Assembly (NCBI GenBank): GCA_030407315.1
Contig: JALQPE010000469.1
Coordinates: 124,001-188,000, forward strand
Reading direction: 5' to 3'
Source of the DNA: Asparagopsis taxiformis
Lineage: Eukaryota > Rhodophyta > Florideophyceae > Bonnemaisoniales > Bonnemaisoniaceae
DNA: 64,000 nt
In this document: positions 10,474-18,710 of the stretch, one piece after another
How the letters are laid out: each line of letters begins with the position of its first letter
Position numbering within the stretch: the first letter of the stretch is position 1
Notes under the pieces: model-generated
The model's database searches: none
Seen by the model: the letters and a program-made list of their open reading frames with translations, nothing else
Told to the model about the DNA's origin: nothing
Position numbers and translations under genes: made by a program

Positions 10474-11169
10474 CTACATCAACTTTCTACGTAAATTAGC
10501 AATAGTATTTACTAAAAACATAACCATAATCTTAATCAAATTCGAATTTAATTCTTGAAATATTTTCATATTTAAATTAAAAGCAATATTCGCCTCTGCA
10601 ATAATCTGAGTAATTTGGTCATCACTTAATGGAACATCATCCATGGCTTTACGATATTTCTGCTTAAATATACCATCATCTTTAATATCTGGAAAATCAT
10701 AAAAACTAGTTCCTTCTGTATCTGATAATTGCATAGCACTTTTTGCGATTCTTTTTAAAATTTGCCCTCCAGACAAATCTCCCATATAACGAGTATATGC
10801 ATGAGCAATTAATAACTCGGGCTGAGTATTGCCTATATTATGAATTCTTTCAACATAAGCTTGTGTAGCTATTGAAGGAGCAACCTGATTACTCCAATTA
10901 GATCCATAATAATACTGTAAATCCTGACTTAAACTTAATTGTCTATTTAATTCAGGAAAATAAATAGCTTTAATTGCTACATTGTCTTTATTTTTTTCAA
11001 TCTCTTCCTCTATAGCAGAATAAACAAAAAATAAATTAGCCACTAATACCCTATAAGATTTTTTATCTACTACACCCCCTAAAAAAGATTTTACAAAACT
11101 CACATTTTCAGCCATACTATGAGATTTAGTTGTTCCTTCTCGTAATTTTTTTGCTAAATTCGTAGACAT
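10474..11169 (-). CDS. pbsA: Heme oxygenase (biliverdin-forming)
   Basis: A 231-residue heme oxygenase. The proximal heme-ligand His17 lies in LREGTTKSHSMAENVSFVKSFL, and the family signature LLIAHAYTRYMGDLSGGQILKRIA gives the distal glycine-rich helix. It opens heme to biliverdin IX-alpha with ferredoxin as donor, the first step to phycobilins, so it supports the phycobiliproteins encoded at 356-4236. A plastid copy is found in a subset of red algae; many have moved it to the nucleus. It is transcribed in the same direction as the rpl35-rpl20 pair. Confidence 0.96.
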   Translation of the reverse strand: MSTNLAKKLREGTTKSHSMAENVSFVKSFLGGVVDKKSYRVLVANLFFVYSAIEEEIEKNKDNVAIKAIYFPELNRQLSLSQDLQYYYGSNWSNQVAPSIATQAYVERIHNIGNTQPELLIAHAYTRYMGDLSGGQILKRIAKSAMQLSDTEGTSFYDFPDIKDDGIFKQKYRKAMDDVPLSDDQITQIIAEANIAFNLNMKIFQELNSNLIKIMVMFLVNTIANLRRKLM

Positions 11170-11278
11170 ATAAATATTTCCTAACTATAAATATAAATTT
11201 AATTAACTGATGTATTAATACAATAAAACTGTATAGCAAAGTATTATATTAAAAATCTTTAAAAAAGCGACTAATTTA

Positions 11279-11878
11279 TTAAATTGAACTAAAATATTCT
11301 TTTGCCTGCTTTGGATTAGCTATAATAGTTGGACTTCCTGGTGTCCAATTTGCCGGACAAACTTCATCAGGATGTGTCTGAACGTGTTGAATCGCCTGTA
11401 AAGTTCTCAAAGTATCCTCAACATTACGACCAAAATCCAAATTATTAATTAGTGCATGTTGTAAAATACCTTGCTTATCAATGATAAACAAACCTCTTAA
11501 TGCCTTACCAGATTCAGTTAACACATTATAAGATGCACTTATTTCTTTTGTTAAATCAGATACTAAAGGATAATTTAAATCACCCAAACCACCTGAATCA
11601 CGCTCTGTTTGCAACCAAGCTAAATGTGCATATTCACTATCAACTGAAATACCTAGTACTTCAGCATTTAAATTCTGAATATCAGAATAAGAATCACTAA
11701 ATGCTATAATTTCTGTAGGACAAACAAAAGTAAAATCTAAAGGATAAAACAATAAAATTACATACTGACCTAAATAATCGGATAATTTTATATTCTTAAA
11801 TTCTTGATCATATACTGCTACAGCAGAAAAATCAGGTGCTTGCTGACCGACTCTAATATACTTATTTTCTAGTATCAT
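11279..11878 (-). CDS. bas1: 2-Cys peroxiredoxin (Ycf42)
   Basis: A 199-residue typical 2-Cys peroxiredoxin. The peroxidatic Cys53 is in [10 protein letters not shown] and the resolving Cys173 is in [11 protein letters not shown]. It reduces hydrogen peroxide and alkyl hydroperoxides in the stroma using thioredoxin. This red algal plastid gene is also known as ycf42. It is upstream of pbsA on the same strand. The start at 11878 gives the expected N-terminus ([18 protein letters not shown]). Confidence 0.95.
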   Translation of the reverse strand: MILENKYIRVGQQAPDFSAVAVYDQEFKNIKLSDYLGQYVILLFYPLDFTFVCPTEIIAFSDSYSDIQNLNAEVLGISVDSEYAHLAWLQTERDSGGLGDLNYPLVSDLTKEISASYNVLTESGKALRGLFIIDKQGILQHALINNLDFGRNVEDTLRTLQAIQHVQTHPDEVCPANWTPGSPTIIANPKQAKEYFSSI

Positions 11879-11976
11879 GCAAAATTTCTCTTAAAATTTA
11901 AAAACTCATTACAAAATGATATGACAATAATATAACACAATCTATTAATTTTCTAATAATAAACATCAAATACAAA

Positions 11977-12001
11977 TAGCGGGAAATGGATTTGAACCAT
12001 T

Positions 12002-12032
<31 letters not shown>

Positions 12033-12050
12033 TGACTGCTCTACCCCGCT
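11977..12050 (-). tRNA. trnfM: Initiator tRNA-fMet (CAU)
   Basis: The minus strand folds as a complete cloverleaf with anticodon CAU in loop CTCATAA. The anticodon stem carries the three consecutive G-C pairs (GGG/CCC) that mark initiator tRNA. The T arm is TTCAAAT and the discriminator is A. Position 1-72 reads A-U, whereas bacterial initiators usually have an unpaired C-A there. Confidence 0.96.
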
Positions 12051-12082
12051 CTGTGAATACAATATTAATATACTCATATCTA

Positions 12083-12586
12083 CTAAAGCAAATAATAAAG
12101 AAAACATTCAAGAAAAAATAAACTTAAAGTAATAATCAATGTATAATTAATTCGTTTTAACAAAGGATTAATTTCATACAAACCGATTAAACGATCTTTT
12201 GTCATGATTTCAGGAGTCTTAATCCATAATTGACCATCATACCAACCAGATTCTTCATAAAAAACAGTAGCACTTAATAACCTCTTCATAACATAAGACC
12301 ACCCTAAATATAATCTCAATAACATTATTATTAATATAGTATTAACTATAATTAAGTCTAATAATAAAAATTTAAATCGGAATAGAAGATGTGAATAAGG
12401 TATAGTGAAAAATGTAAAAGGACTAAATATTATACATAAACCTATTGCTAAACCAATAATTACTTGACAATATCTATCAATACGGAAAGTAACAGATGAA
12501 AAAAAACAAGAACGTTTCAAAGCATTATATTCATTTACAGGTAATTGATCAAATGGTACAGGACAAATATCTTTTGGAATAAACAT
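12083..12586 (-). CDS. ycf36: Conserved plastid membrane protein Ycf36 (DUF1230)
   Basis: A 167-residue protein starting with the DUF1230 signature (CPVPFDQLPVNEYNALKRSCFF). It has two hydrophobic segments near 40-65 and 72-92, a middle YLGWSYVMKRLLSATVFYEESGWYDGQLW block, and a C-terminal hydrophobic helix. The family is conserved in cyanobacteria and plastids and has no firmly assigned biochemical role; I do not assign one. It is co-directional with secG, 14 bp upstream of it. Confidence 0.9.
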   Translation of the reverse strand: MFIPKDICPVPFDQLPVNEYNALKRSCFFSSVTFRIDRYCQVIIGLAIGLCIIFSPFTFFTIPYSHLLFRFKFLLLDLIIVNTILIIMLLRLYLGWSYVMKRLLSATVFYEESGWYDGQLWIKTPEIMTKDRLIGLYEINPLLKRINYTLIITLSLFFLECFLYYLL

Positions 12587-12600
12587 ACAATAATTATAAA

Positions 12601-12810
12601 TTAATCAATATAAATAGAATTATATATAGTTAAAAGAAAAAAACAAAATACTAAAATAATCGTTATTAATTGTAAATTTTTTTCTGTACTACGGGTAGAA
12701 TTTAATACTTGACCTTGATTACCTAAAATACCAACGCCATTAGATCTAGGATTATTAATTAAAATAAATAAAATTAGAAATAAACTAACAAAATACCAAA
12801 TTAACTTCAT
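12601..12810 (-). CDS. secG: Preprotein translocase subunit SecG (Ycf47)
   Basis: A 69-residue protein with two transmembrane helices (about 3-18 and 48-66) separated by the SecG loop GVGILGNQGQVLNSTRSTEKN. The ATG at 12808-12810 (MKLIWYF) was chosen; an upstream in-frame extension of 16 residues is dominated by Tyr and Ile and not conserved. SecG assists SecY, encoded at 34793, in thylakoid Sec transport. It lies 14 bp upstream of ycf36 in the same direction. Confidence 0.88.
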   Translation of the reverse strand: MKLIWYFVSLFLILFILINNPRSNGVGILGNQGQVLNSTRSTEKNLQLITIILVFCFFLLTIYNSIYID

Positions 12811-12893
12811 TATATAAAAATAAAAATATGATAAAATAATATAATTATATTTTATCATAGACGTTTATGTAATTAAACTATAATATTTAAGCC

Positions 12894-12992
12894 TTATTCA
12901 CCCTGTATTTTTAGTAAGAGAAAACCTAATAATAAGCCAAATAATATTAAACTTGAACTTATAAAACCTGCTGTAATAATTTCATTTAACAC
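12894..12992 (-). CDS. petM: Cytochrome b6f complex subunit PetM (PetVII)
   Basis: A 32-residue single-helix peptide: LNEIITAGFISSSLILFGLL in the first part, and a C-terminus of LLKIQGE, characteristic of PetM. No in-frame ATG exists. The start is read as GTG at 12990-12992, supported by GAGAGG ending 8 nt upstream. It is a small peripheral helix of the b6f complex. It lies 34 bp downstream of petN on the same strand. Confidence 0.86.
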   Translation of the reverse strand: MLNEIITAGFISSSLILFGLLLGFLLLKIQGE

Positions 12993-13026
12993 AACTTATA
13001 CCTCTCAATATATAAATATACTACAA

Positions 13027-13116
13027 TTAGAAACCATTTCTACCCCACACAACTAAAGCTACTGAAAATGTAAACACAGCTAAAAATGATCCCCATCCTA
13101 AACTTAAAATATCCAT
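13027..13116 (-). CDS. petN: Cytochrome b6f complex subunit PetN (PetVIII)
   Basis: A 29-residue single-helix protein, [20 protein letters not shown] followed by LVVWGRNGF, which matches PetN closely in length and sequence. An AAGAGGTT ribosome site lies about 8 nt before the ATG. PetN is essential for b6f stability. It probably forms a transcript with petM immediately downstream. Confidence 0.95.
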   Translation of the reverse strand: MDILSLGWGSFLAVFTFSVALVVWGRNGF

Positions 13117-13712
13117 TAATAATAACCTCTTAAATATACCATTATTATTGATATAATAACTTTAATACAGTATACACAAATAGTTTTTATAGTCGATCTT
13201 CTTTATGTATATCATAATATAACTAATCATAAATAGTTATTTTTTTTATTTATCTAAAATTTTATGAGTTATCGCAAAGATAAATTAATATAAGTTATTA
13301 ATAACACTATTATAAATAACTTAAAAAGTTATTTTTTTATATTACTTGTATAAATTTTATTTATGTTATATTAACTTGAAAAATTAATATATTTCCGAAA
13401 ATGATTAAAAATCATATGATTCATTGAAACTATATCACTCAAAAAATAACCCTATCTTCCTTTTGCAGAACTTGAGTAACCTAACTTATCTGATTAAGAA
13501 TTAAAATTCAAAACTATAACAAAATAAAATAAATAATAAATTCCATCTAAGAATTTTGATATAAATATATTGAAATAGTACATAAAAAATAATCAAGAAA
13601 TGTAAAATTTTTAACGTTATCAGTAAAGATTATAACAGTTAGAGTTAGTATAGAATTAATAATCATCAATTATTAAAAAAGCACAAATATCCCTTCATAT
13701 TATAGTTATATA
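13117..13712. other. Gene-free interval of 596 bp between petN and acsF, with hairpins
   Basis: No open frame of family character, tRNA or recognisable RNase P, tmRNA or SRP RNA signature is visible. The interval is very AT-rich. It holds three related inverted repeats built on AGTTATT/AATAACT: 13219-13240 (7-bp arms), 13294-13305 (12-bp palindrome GTTATTAATAAC) and 13314-13334 (9-bp arms, 3-nt loop, followed by a T run). The interval should contain the divergent promoters of petN and acsF. Confidence 0.7.
13314..13338 (+). terminator. Terminator-like hairpin with T run in the petN-acsF gap
   Basis: AAATAACTT (13314-13322) and AAGTTATTT (13326-13334) are perfect arms with a 3-nt loop, and the right arm runs into a T tract. 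On the plus strand this has the form of an intrinsic terminator, yet no plus-strand gene is seen upstream. It may end an unannotated short RNA, attenuate the acsF leader, or be chance in AT-rich DNA. Confidence 0.35.
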
Positions 13713-14762
13713 ATGCAAAACACCATAAATAATAATAAAACACCGGCAAAAGAAACTCTGTTAACACCTAGATTCTACACTACTGACTTTGAAGAAATGG
13801 CTAAGCTAGATATTTCTTTAAATCTATATGAATTTGAATCTGTTTTACAAGAATTTAGAGCAGATTATAATAAACAACACTTTATTCGTGATGAAGAGTT
13901 TGAACAAACTTGGGAAAACTTAGATAATAAAACTAAAGCACTATTTATAGAATTCTTGGAAAGATCATGTACAGCTGAATTCTCCGGATTTTTACTATAT
14001 AAAGAATTATCAAGAAAACTACAATACTCCAATCCTGTTATTGCTGAATGTTTTTTATTAATGTCCAGAGATGAAGCTCGTCACGCTGGTTTTTTAAATA
14101 AAGCTATCGGAGACTTTAACTTATCATTAGATCTTGGCTTCCTAACTAAAAGTAGAAAGTATACGTTCTTCTCACCTAAATTTATTTTTTATGCTACTTA
14201 TTTATCAGAAAAAATTGGTTATTGGCGATATATAACTATTTACCGACATTTAGAAAAACATCCTCAACACCGCATTTATCCTATATTCAAATTTTTTGAA
14301 AACTGGTGCCAAGATGAAAACAGGCATGGAGACTTTTTTGCTGCATTATTAAAATCTCAACCACAGTTTCTTAACAACCTTCAATCAAGACTATGGTGTC
14401 GCTTCTTTTTATTAAGTGTATTTGCAACAATGTATTTAAATGATCTCCAAAGATCAGACTTTTATAAATCTATTGGATTAGATGCAAGACAATATGATAT
14501 GCAAGTTATTAGAAAAACCAATGAAAACGCATCGAGAATTTTTCCTGTAGCACTAAATGTAGATCATCCATTATTTTTTAAATACTTAGATGAATGTGCT
14601 GCACAAAATAAAAACTTAATAGAAATAGATAATCAAAAACATAACATCATTACAAAATATATTAAAAAAATTCCACTATACTTAGGACTAAGTAAAAACT
14701 TATTACAATTATACTTAATGGCTCCCATTAACTCTTCAAAACTTTCTTCTACTGTGAGATAG
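13713..14762 (+). CDS. acsF: Mg-protoporphyrin IX monomethyl ester oxidative cyclase
   Basis: A 349-residue diiron enzyme of normal length. It has the two diiron ExxH motifs: SRDEARHAG (E121, H124) and [11 protein letters not shown] (E202, H205), with an upstream iron-ligand glutamate candidate around [13 protein letters not shown] (83-92). It forms the isocyclic fifth ring of chlorophyll using oxygen. Plastid retention is a red algal trait. The ATG at 13713 has no clear Shine-Dalgarno site. It stands alone on the plus strand after a long gene-free region. Confidence 0.96.
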   Translation: MQNTINNNKTPAKETLLTPRFYTTDFEEMAKLDISLNLYEFESVLQEFRADYNKQHFIRDEEFEQTWENLDNKTKALFIEFLERSCTAEFSGFLLYKELSRKLQYSNPVIAECFLLMSRDEARHAGFLNKAIGDFNLSLDLGFLTKSRKYTFFSPKFIFYATYLSEKIGYWRYITIYRHLEKHPQHRIYPIFKFFENWCQDENRHGDFFAALLKSQPQFLNNLQSRLWCRFFLLSVFATMYLNDLQRSDFYKSIGLDARQYDMQVIRKTNENASRIFPVALNVDHPLFFKYLDECAAQNKNLIEIDNQKHNIITKYIKKIPLYLGLSKNLLQLYLMAPINSSKLSSTVR

Positions 14763-14873
14763 AAACTATATTGCATCTATATAAAGCTTTATTTCTTTTC
14801 ACTAAACTGAGAAACAAATTTAATATATAATAATTAATATATAATTTTCATTATTTACGAAGGTGTAATTATC

Positions 14874-15299
14874 ATGGCTAATAAAATTGATCTGAAAATG
14901 CCATCCCCAACATTTGGAGGGAGCACTGGCGGATGGTTAAGAGCAGCTGAAATAGAAGAAAAATATGCTATTACATGGACAAGTAACAAAGAACAAATCT
15001 TTGAAATGCCAACAGGTGGGTCAGCTGTGATGCGAGAAGATGATAATTTATTATATCTAGCTAAAAAAGAACAATGTTTAGCATTAAGCACACAACTAAA
15101 AACTAAGTTCAAAATTAAAGACTTTAAAATTTATAGAATATTTCCTAATGGTGAAGTGCAATATTTACATCCTAAAGATGGTGTAGCACCTGAAAAATCT
15201 AATCCTGGACGCACAGGAGTAGGTAATATACAACATAGTATAGGGCAAAATGATAATCCTGTAAATAAAAAATTTACAGGTAAAGCAACATACGAATAA
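14874..15299 (+). CDS. psaD: Photosystem I subunit II (ferredoxin-binding subunit)
   Basis: A 141-residue stromal protein with PsaD landmarks: [40 protein letters not shown], and [21 protein letters not shown]. It docks ferredoxin on the reducing side of photosystem I. An AAGGTG ribosome site lies 13 nt upstream of the ATG. A hairpin follows about 16 bases after the stop. Confidence 0.98.
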   Translation: MANKIDLKMPSPTFGGSTGGWLRAAEIEEKYAITWTSNKEQIFEMPTGGSAVMREDDNLLYLAKKEQCLALSTQLKTKFKIKDFKIYRIFPNGEVQYLHPKDGVAPEKSNPGRTGVGNIQHSIGQNDNPVNKKFTGKATYE

Positions 15300-15315
15300 T
15301 ATAATATCTAAATAT

Positions 15316-15347
15316 AGACTATAAATGATAATATTGTTTTATAGTCT
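15316..15347 (+). terminator. 10-bp hairpin after psaD
   Basis: AGACTATAAA (15316-15325) and TTTATAGTCT (15338-15347) are exact complements with a 12-nt loop, followed by TCTTT. It lies just after psaD and in the promoter zone of trnS(UGA). Its role as the psaD 3' end is inferred. Confidence 0.5.
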
Positions 15348-15362
15348 TCTTTCTGATACAAT
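15334..15362 (+). promoter_or_regulatory. Promoter candidate for trnS(UGA)
   Basis: TTGTTT at 15334-15339 and TACAAT at 15357-15362 are spaced by 17 nt. Transcription would begin about 10 bases before the tRNA at 15379. The -10 matches consensus in 5 of 6 positions. Confidence 0.4.
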
Positions 15363-15378
15363 ATTGACAGTACCTTAA

Positions 15379-15464
15379 GGAGGGGTGGTAGAGTTGGTTG
15401 ATTGCGTCTGATTTGAAATCAGATGAACCGCAAGGTTCCGTGGGTTCGAATCCCACCCTCTCCG
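15379..15464 (+). tRNA. trnS: tRNA-Ser (UGA)
   Basis: An 86-nt class II tRNA with a long variable arm. The anticodon loop TTTGAAA gives UGA. The acceptor GGAGGGG pairs with CCTCTCC with one G-U, the T loop is TTCGAAT, and the discriminator is G. It is one of three serine tRNAs in the window. Confidence 0.97.
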
Positions 15465-15474
15465 TTATTAAATA

Positions 15475-15711
15475 TTAAGACATAGTTTCTTCTATAAAGT
15501 TAATTGCCTGTTCTAAAGTTGCTATTTTTTCAGCATCTTCATCTGGTATATCAAATCCAAATTCTTCTTCTATAGCCATAACAAGCTCAACTGTATCTAA
15601 TGAATCAGCCCCTAAGTCTTTTGCAAAATTAGCCTCTAAAGTTACTTGTTTTTTATCAACTCCTAATTGCTGAGCAACGATATCTTGTACTCTATCAAAA
15701 ATTGATGACAT
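15475..15711 (-). CDS. acpP: Acyl carrier protein
   Basis: A 78-residue acidic protein with the phosphopantetheine-attachment motif GADSLDTVE, modified residue Ser37. It carries growing acyl chains in plastid type II fatty acid synthesis, downstream of the acetyl-CoA carboxylase (AccB at 18003) and pyruvate dehydrogenase also encoded here. It is downstream of ycf45 on the same strand and convergent with trnS(UGA), 10 bp away. Confidence 0.97.
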   Translation of the reverse strand: MSSIFDRVQDIVAQQLGVDKKQVTLEANFAKDLGADSLDTVELVMAIEEEFGFDIPDEDAEKIATLEQAINFIEETMS

Positions 15712-15797
15712 AATAATTTTCCTTTTTATAATCTTGTATATTATGACCTGTATCTATAGTTATAGTAAAATCTAACAAATTATGTTCATAAATATCA

Positions 15798-17498
15798 TTA
15801 ATTTGGATAAATACGTAACCTTCTATTTGGCTCCTCTCCAAAACTCCGCGATCTCAAATTATAAGATTCTATTAATTTGTGTTGTAATTTTCTTAAATTA
15901 GCAATGCGGGATAATAACTCTACAGATTGATTCTTCCCCATAACTACTTTATCAACTGCAAATCGAACTTCTGCTAATGCTAGCATCTCCTCTTTTTTTT
16001 TCTCATTAAAAGCTTGTTGCCAATAATGATAAGGCAAAGATGATTTATGAATATTTAACATATGCTTCAGAGCCCTTGTTATATGAAGTACTGTACTACT
16101 TTGAATAGTATATATAGTGATTTGTCTAGATTTTGCAATTTGTCTTAACTTTGTATTTTGTTTAATACTAGACCTCAAAGCTAAAATAAAATCTGCTTGC
16201 ACAATATCTCTAGTTAAAACTAAGGGTAACTGCAAAGTATTGATCACAGCCTCAATCTGCTGAATATTAATAGAATAAGCATATACAAGTATATTTCTAT
16301 TATCATGATTATTATTTAACACAACATCTGCATTCTTTACAAAAGATAAATAGTTCAACGGAAATTGATTTTTTAACTGCCAAGATACTTTATCTTGCTT
16401 ATTTAATACTTGAAATTGCATATTTGAGTTCTTATTAATATTCAGAAACTTAGAACTCTTAAACTTTAATGATGTATTTACATAAGAATCTGTAAACGTC
16501 GATTCTTTGTATTCAATAGAAATTATACCATTATCAGACAATTTACGGCTTTGCGTTAATAATGGAACTCCTTGTAAAATCTGGTCTATAGTCTGATCTA
16601 CTTTTTCATGAACAGTCCAAAGATTACGGTCATGAATTTCAATTGCAACCTGAAAAGCTGGTGAAGCTTTCCTTTCTAAAATACTTTTTTGAGTACCGCG
16701 ACGTTTAGCTTCATCATCACCTAAAGTAACATACTGAATCCCTCCTATTAAATCAACTAAAATAGGATTTTTAATTAAACTTTCTAAATAATTACCATGA
16801 GCAGTACCCACTAGTTGAACACCTCTTTCTGCAATTGTACGTGCAGCCAGTGCCTCTAATTCTGTTCCAATTTCATCAATAATGATTACCTCTGGCATAT
16901 GGTTTTCTACTGCTTCAATCATTACTTGATGCTGCAATTCTGGACGCTCAACTTGCATACGCCTTGCACGCCCAATTGCTGGATGAGGTATATCACCATC
17001 TCCTGCTATTTCATTAGATGTATCAATTATAACAACTCTTTTCTCCATTTCATCAGCTAATACCCTTGCTATTTCTCTTATAGCTGTTGTTTTACCAACT
17101 CCTGGTCTACCTAAAAGTAATAATGATTGATTTCTTTCTAACAAATCCCTTATTATACTAATAGTCCCAAAAATTGCTCTACCAACTCTACACGTTAAAC
17201 CAATAATTGTTCCTTTCCTATTTCTAATAGAACTTATTCTATGTAAAGTTCTTTCTATACCGGAACGATTATCACCACTAAAATTACCTATACGTTGAAT
17301 ACAATAATCTAAGTCTTGCCATTCAACTGTTTGACTAGATAAATATTGAGGACCATCTGGAAAACGAGCCTCAGGCTTTCTTCCTAAATCCATTACTACT
17401 TCTATCAAATATTTCCTCTTTGGATGTTTTTCCAAAGGGTTCCTAATGAAATCAGGTAGAATTTCTAATAATTTGTCTAAATCATCTGCTATTAGCAT
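15798..17498 (-). CDS. ycf45: Ycf45, AAA-type ATPase of the SpoIIIAA-like family
   Basis: A 566-residue protein. The N-terminal half contains an ATPase core with Walker A GRPGVGKT (130-137), the Walker B stretch EVIIIDEIGTE and a following sensor-like GTAHG. The C-terminal part (about 380-566) has a conserved block with LPLVLTRDIVQADFILALRS and a basic tail, as in the family. The biochemical role in plastids is not established; nucleic acid association has been suggested for the family. It is upstream of acpP on the same strand. Confidence 0.9.
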   Translation of the reverse strand: MLIADDLDKLLEILPDFIRNPLEKHPKRKYLIEVVMDLGRKPEARFPDGPQYLSSQTVEWQDLDYCIQRIGNFSGDNRSGIERTLHRISSIRNRKGTIIGLTCRVGRAIFGTISIIRDLLERNQSLLLLGRPGVGKTTAIREIARVLADEMEKRVVIIDTSNEIAGDGDIPHPAIGRARRMQVERPELQHQVMIEAVENHMPEVIIIDEIGTELEALAARTIAERGVQLVGTAHGNYLESLIKNPILVDLIGGIQYVTLGDDEAKRRGTQKSILERKASPAFQVAIEIHDRNLWTVHEKVDQTIDQILQGVPLLTQSRKLSDNGIISIEYKESTFTDSYVNTSLKFKSSKFLNINKNSNMQFQVLNKQDKVSWQLKNQFPLNYLSFVKNADVVLNNNHDNRNILVYAYSINIQQIEAVINTLQLPLVLTRDIVQADFILALRSSIKQNTKLRQIAKSRQITIYTIQSSTVLHITRALKHMLNIHKSSLPYHYWQQAFNEKKKEEMLALAEVRFAVDKVVMGKNQSVELLSRIANLRKLQHKLIESYNLRSRSFGEEPNRRLRIYPN

Positions 17499-17770
17499 TA
17501 TATTTTATTGATATACGAAGCGTTAGAATATATATAAAAAGAAATTGATTTATTTTTAATTATAATTTATCAATCATGAATAAAACCATAATTAATTATT
17601 ACTTATTAATACAAATAATTCTATAACATGCATTAGAAAATACCTAAATATTACATCAAATTGAGATATATACTTAAATTTATTCTAATAATAAATAAAA
17701 ATAAACACAATCTTCTTCAATATATATTATATGTATTTACAATAAAAAATATATATATTTATTATTAATC

Positions 17771-17986
17771 ATGACTATAATATTAAAACACATTGTCTTA
17801 ATCAAAGAAATATATATCAAAAAATATATACCAATTAATGATTATCTTCAAAAAAAAGGTCGTATAATTGGTATAAAAAACATTAAGGGCAAATATGTAC
17901 ACATAATAGAATTTGATAACTATACAAGAATATGGATGTTACCAGAAGAAATTGAGATCATATCACTTGACATGTTCAATAAATAA
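17771..17986 (+). CDS. petP: Probable cytochrome b6f-associated subunit PetP
   Basis: A 71-residue protein whose central part, KGRIIGIKNIKGKYVHIIEFDNYTRIWMLPEEIEI, resembles the SH3-like beta domain of PetP, a small b6f-associated protein of cyanobacteria and red algae. The identification rests on this pattern and on length, not on a search. No hydrophobic membrane helix is present. It lies 16 bp upstream of accB in the same direction. Confidence 0.62.
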   Translation: MTIILKHIVLIKEIYIKKYIPINDYLQKKGRIIGIKNIKGKYVHIIEFDNYTRIWMLPEEIEIISLDMFNK

Positions 17987-18002
17987 GGAGATATTAATTC
18001 GC

Positions 18003-18491
18003 ATGCAATTCAATCTTAAAGACTTAAAAAAACTTCTATCTACAGTAAAACTAAGTAATATTGATTTAATACAAATCAAAAGTAATCAATTACAATTAAC
18101 AATTAATAAAACCATTACTAAAAGTCCGATTTATTCTACACCTACAAAAAGTAGTATTAATCAAAAACATATTAAAACAAGAGAAATAATTAATCACGAA
18201 CATAAAACAAACACTAATACAATACAACTTCAAAAACACGAAACTGAAATTTATTCTACAATAGTATCTCCTATGGTAGGAACCTTTTACAGATCACCTG
18301 GACCTAATGAATCTCCATTTGTACAACAATATGATATTGTAGATAAAAAACAAACTGTCTGTATTATAGAAGCTATGAAACTAATGAATGAAATAGAAGC
18401 TGAAGTGAATGGAGAAATTATTGAAATCTTGGTCAATGATGGAGATATTGTTGATTGTGGACAAGCATTAATGAAAGTAAAGCCAATATAA
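18003..18491 (+). CDS. accB: Biotin carboxyl carrier protein of acetyl-CoA carboxylase
   Basis: A 162-residue protein with the C-terminal biotinyl domain. Biotin Lys126 is in IIEAMKLMNE, preceded by SPMVGTFYRSPGPNESPFV. The ATG at 18003 was chosen because AAGGAGAT lies 11 nt upstream and MQFNLKDLKKLL is the family start; the frame is open further up but overlaps petP. It carries CO2 as carboxybiotin in malonyl-CoA synthesis. Confidence 0.95.
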   Translation: MQFNLKDLKKLLSTVKLSNIDLIQIKSNQLQLTINKTITKSPIYSTPTKSSINQKHIKTREIINHEHKTNTNTIQLQKHETEIYSTIVSPMVGTFYRSPGPNESPFVQQYDIVDKKQTVCIIEAMKLMNEIEAEVNGEIIEILVNDGDIVDCGQALMKVKPI

Positions 18492-18710
18492 TTAAATTTA
18501 TATTTATATTCATATTGATATTGCTAGAAAGAAGATTTTAACTATTGTTAACAGATCAAAAGCACACTATCAGTTATAACTATAATATTATAAGTAGTAA
18601 ATAAAAACTCACATCTCAATACTACAGAGATTAATATAATTAAATTTTATGTTTTATGTGAGCGTTTTATTCCTTGTCTCCATTTTAGAGAGCAACAAAG
18701 GAGAATCTCG

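Noticed and set aside
11500..11700. Open frame of 66 codons on the plus strand
   Set aside because: Antisense to the peroxiredoxin gene, with low-complexity composition; a shadow of the real gene.
12811..12858. 16-codon N-terminal extension of secG
   Set aside because: It is Tyr/Ile-rich, unlike SecG, and the internal ATG gives the normal family start.
13117..13712. Possible rnpB, ssrA or SRP RNA
   Set aside because: The conserved cores (GAAAGTCC-like P4, tRNA-like TTCGA end, GGAAGC loop) are not visible on either strand; kept only as an unexplained interval.
15364..15369. TTGACA immediately before trnS(UGA)
   Set aside because: It lies only 9 bases from the tRNA 5' end, with no room for a -10 box, so it cannot serve as the -35 of this gene.
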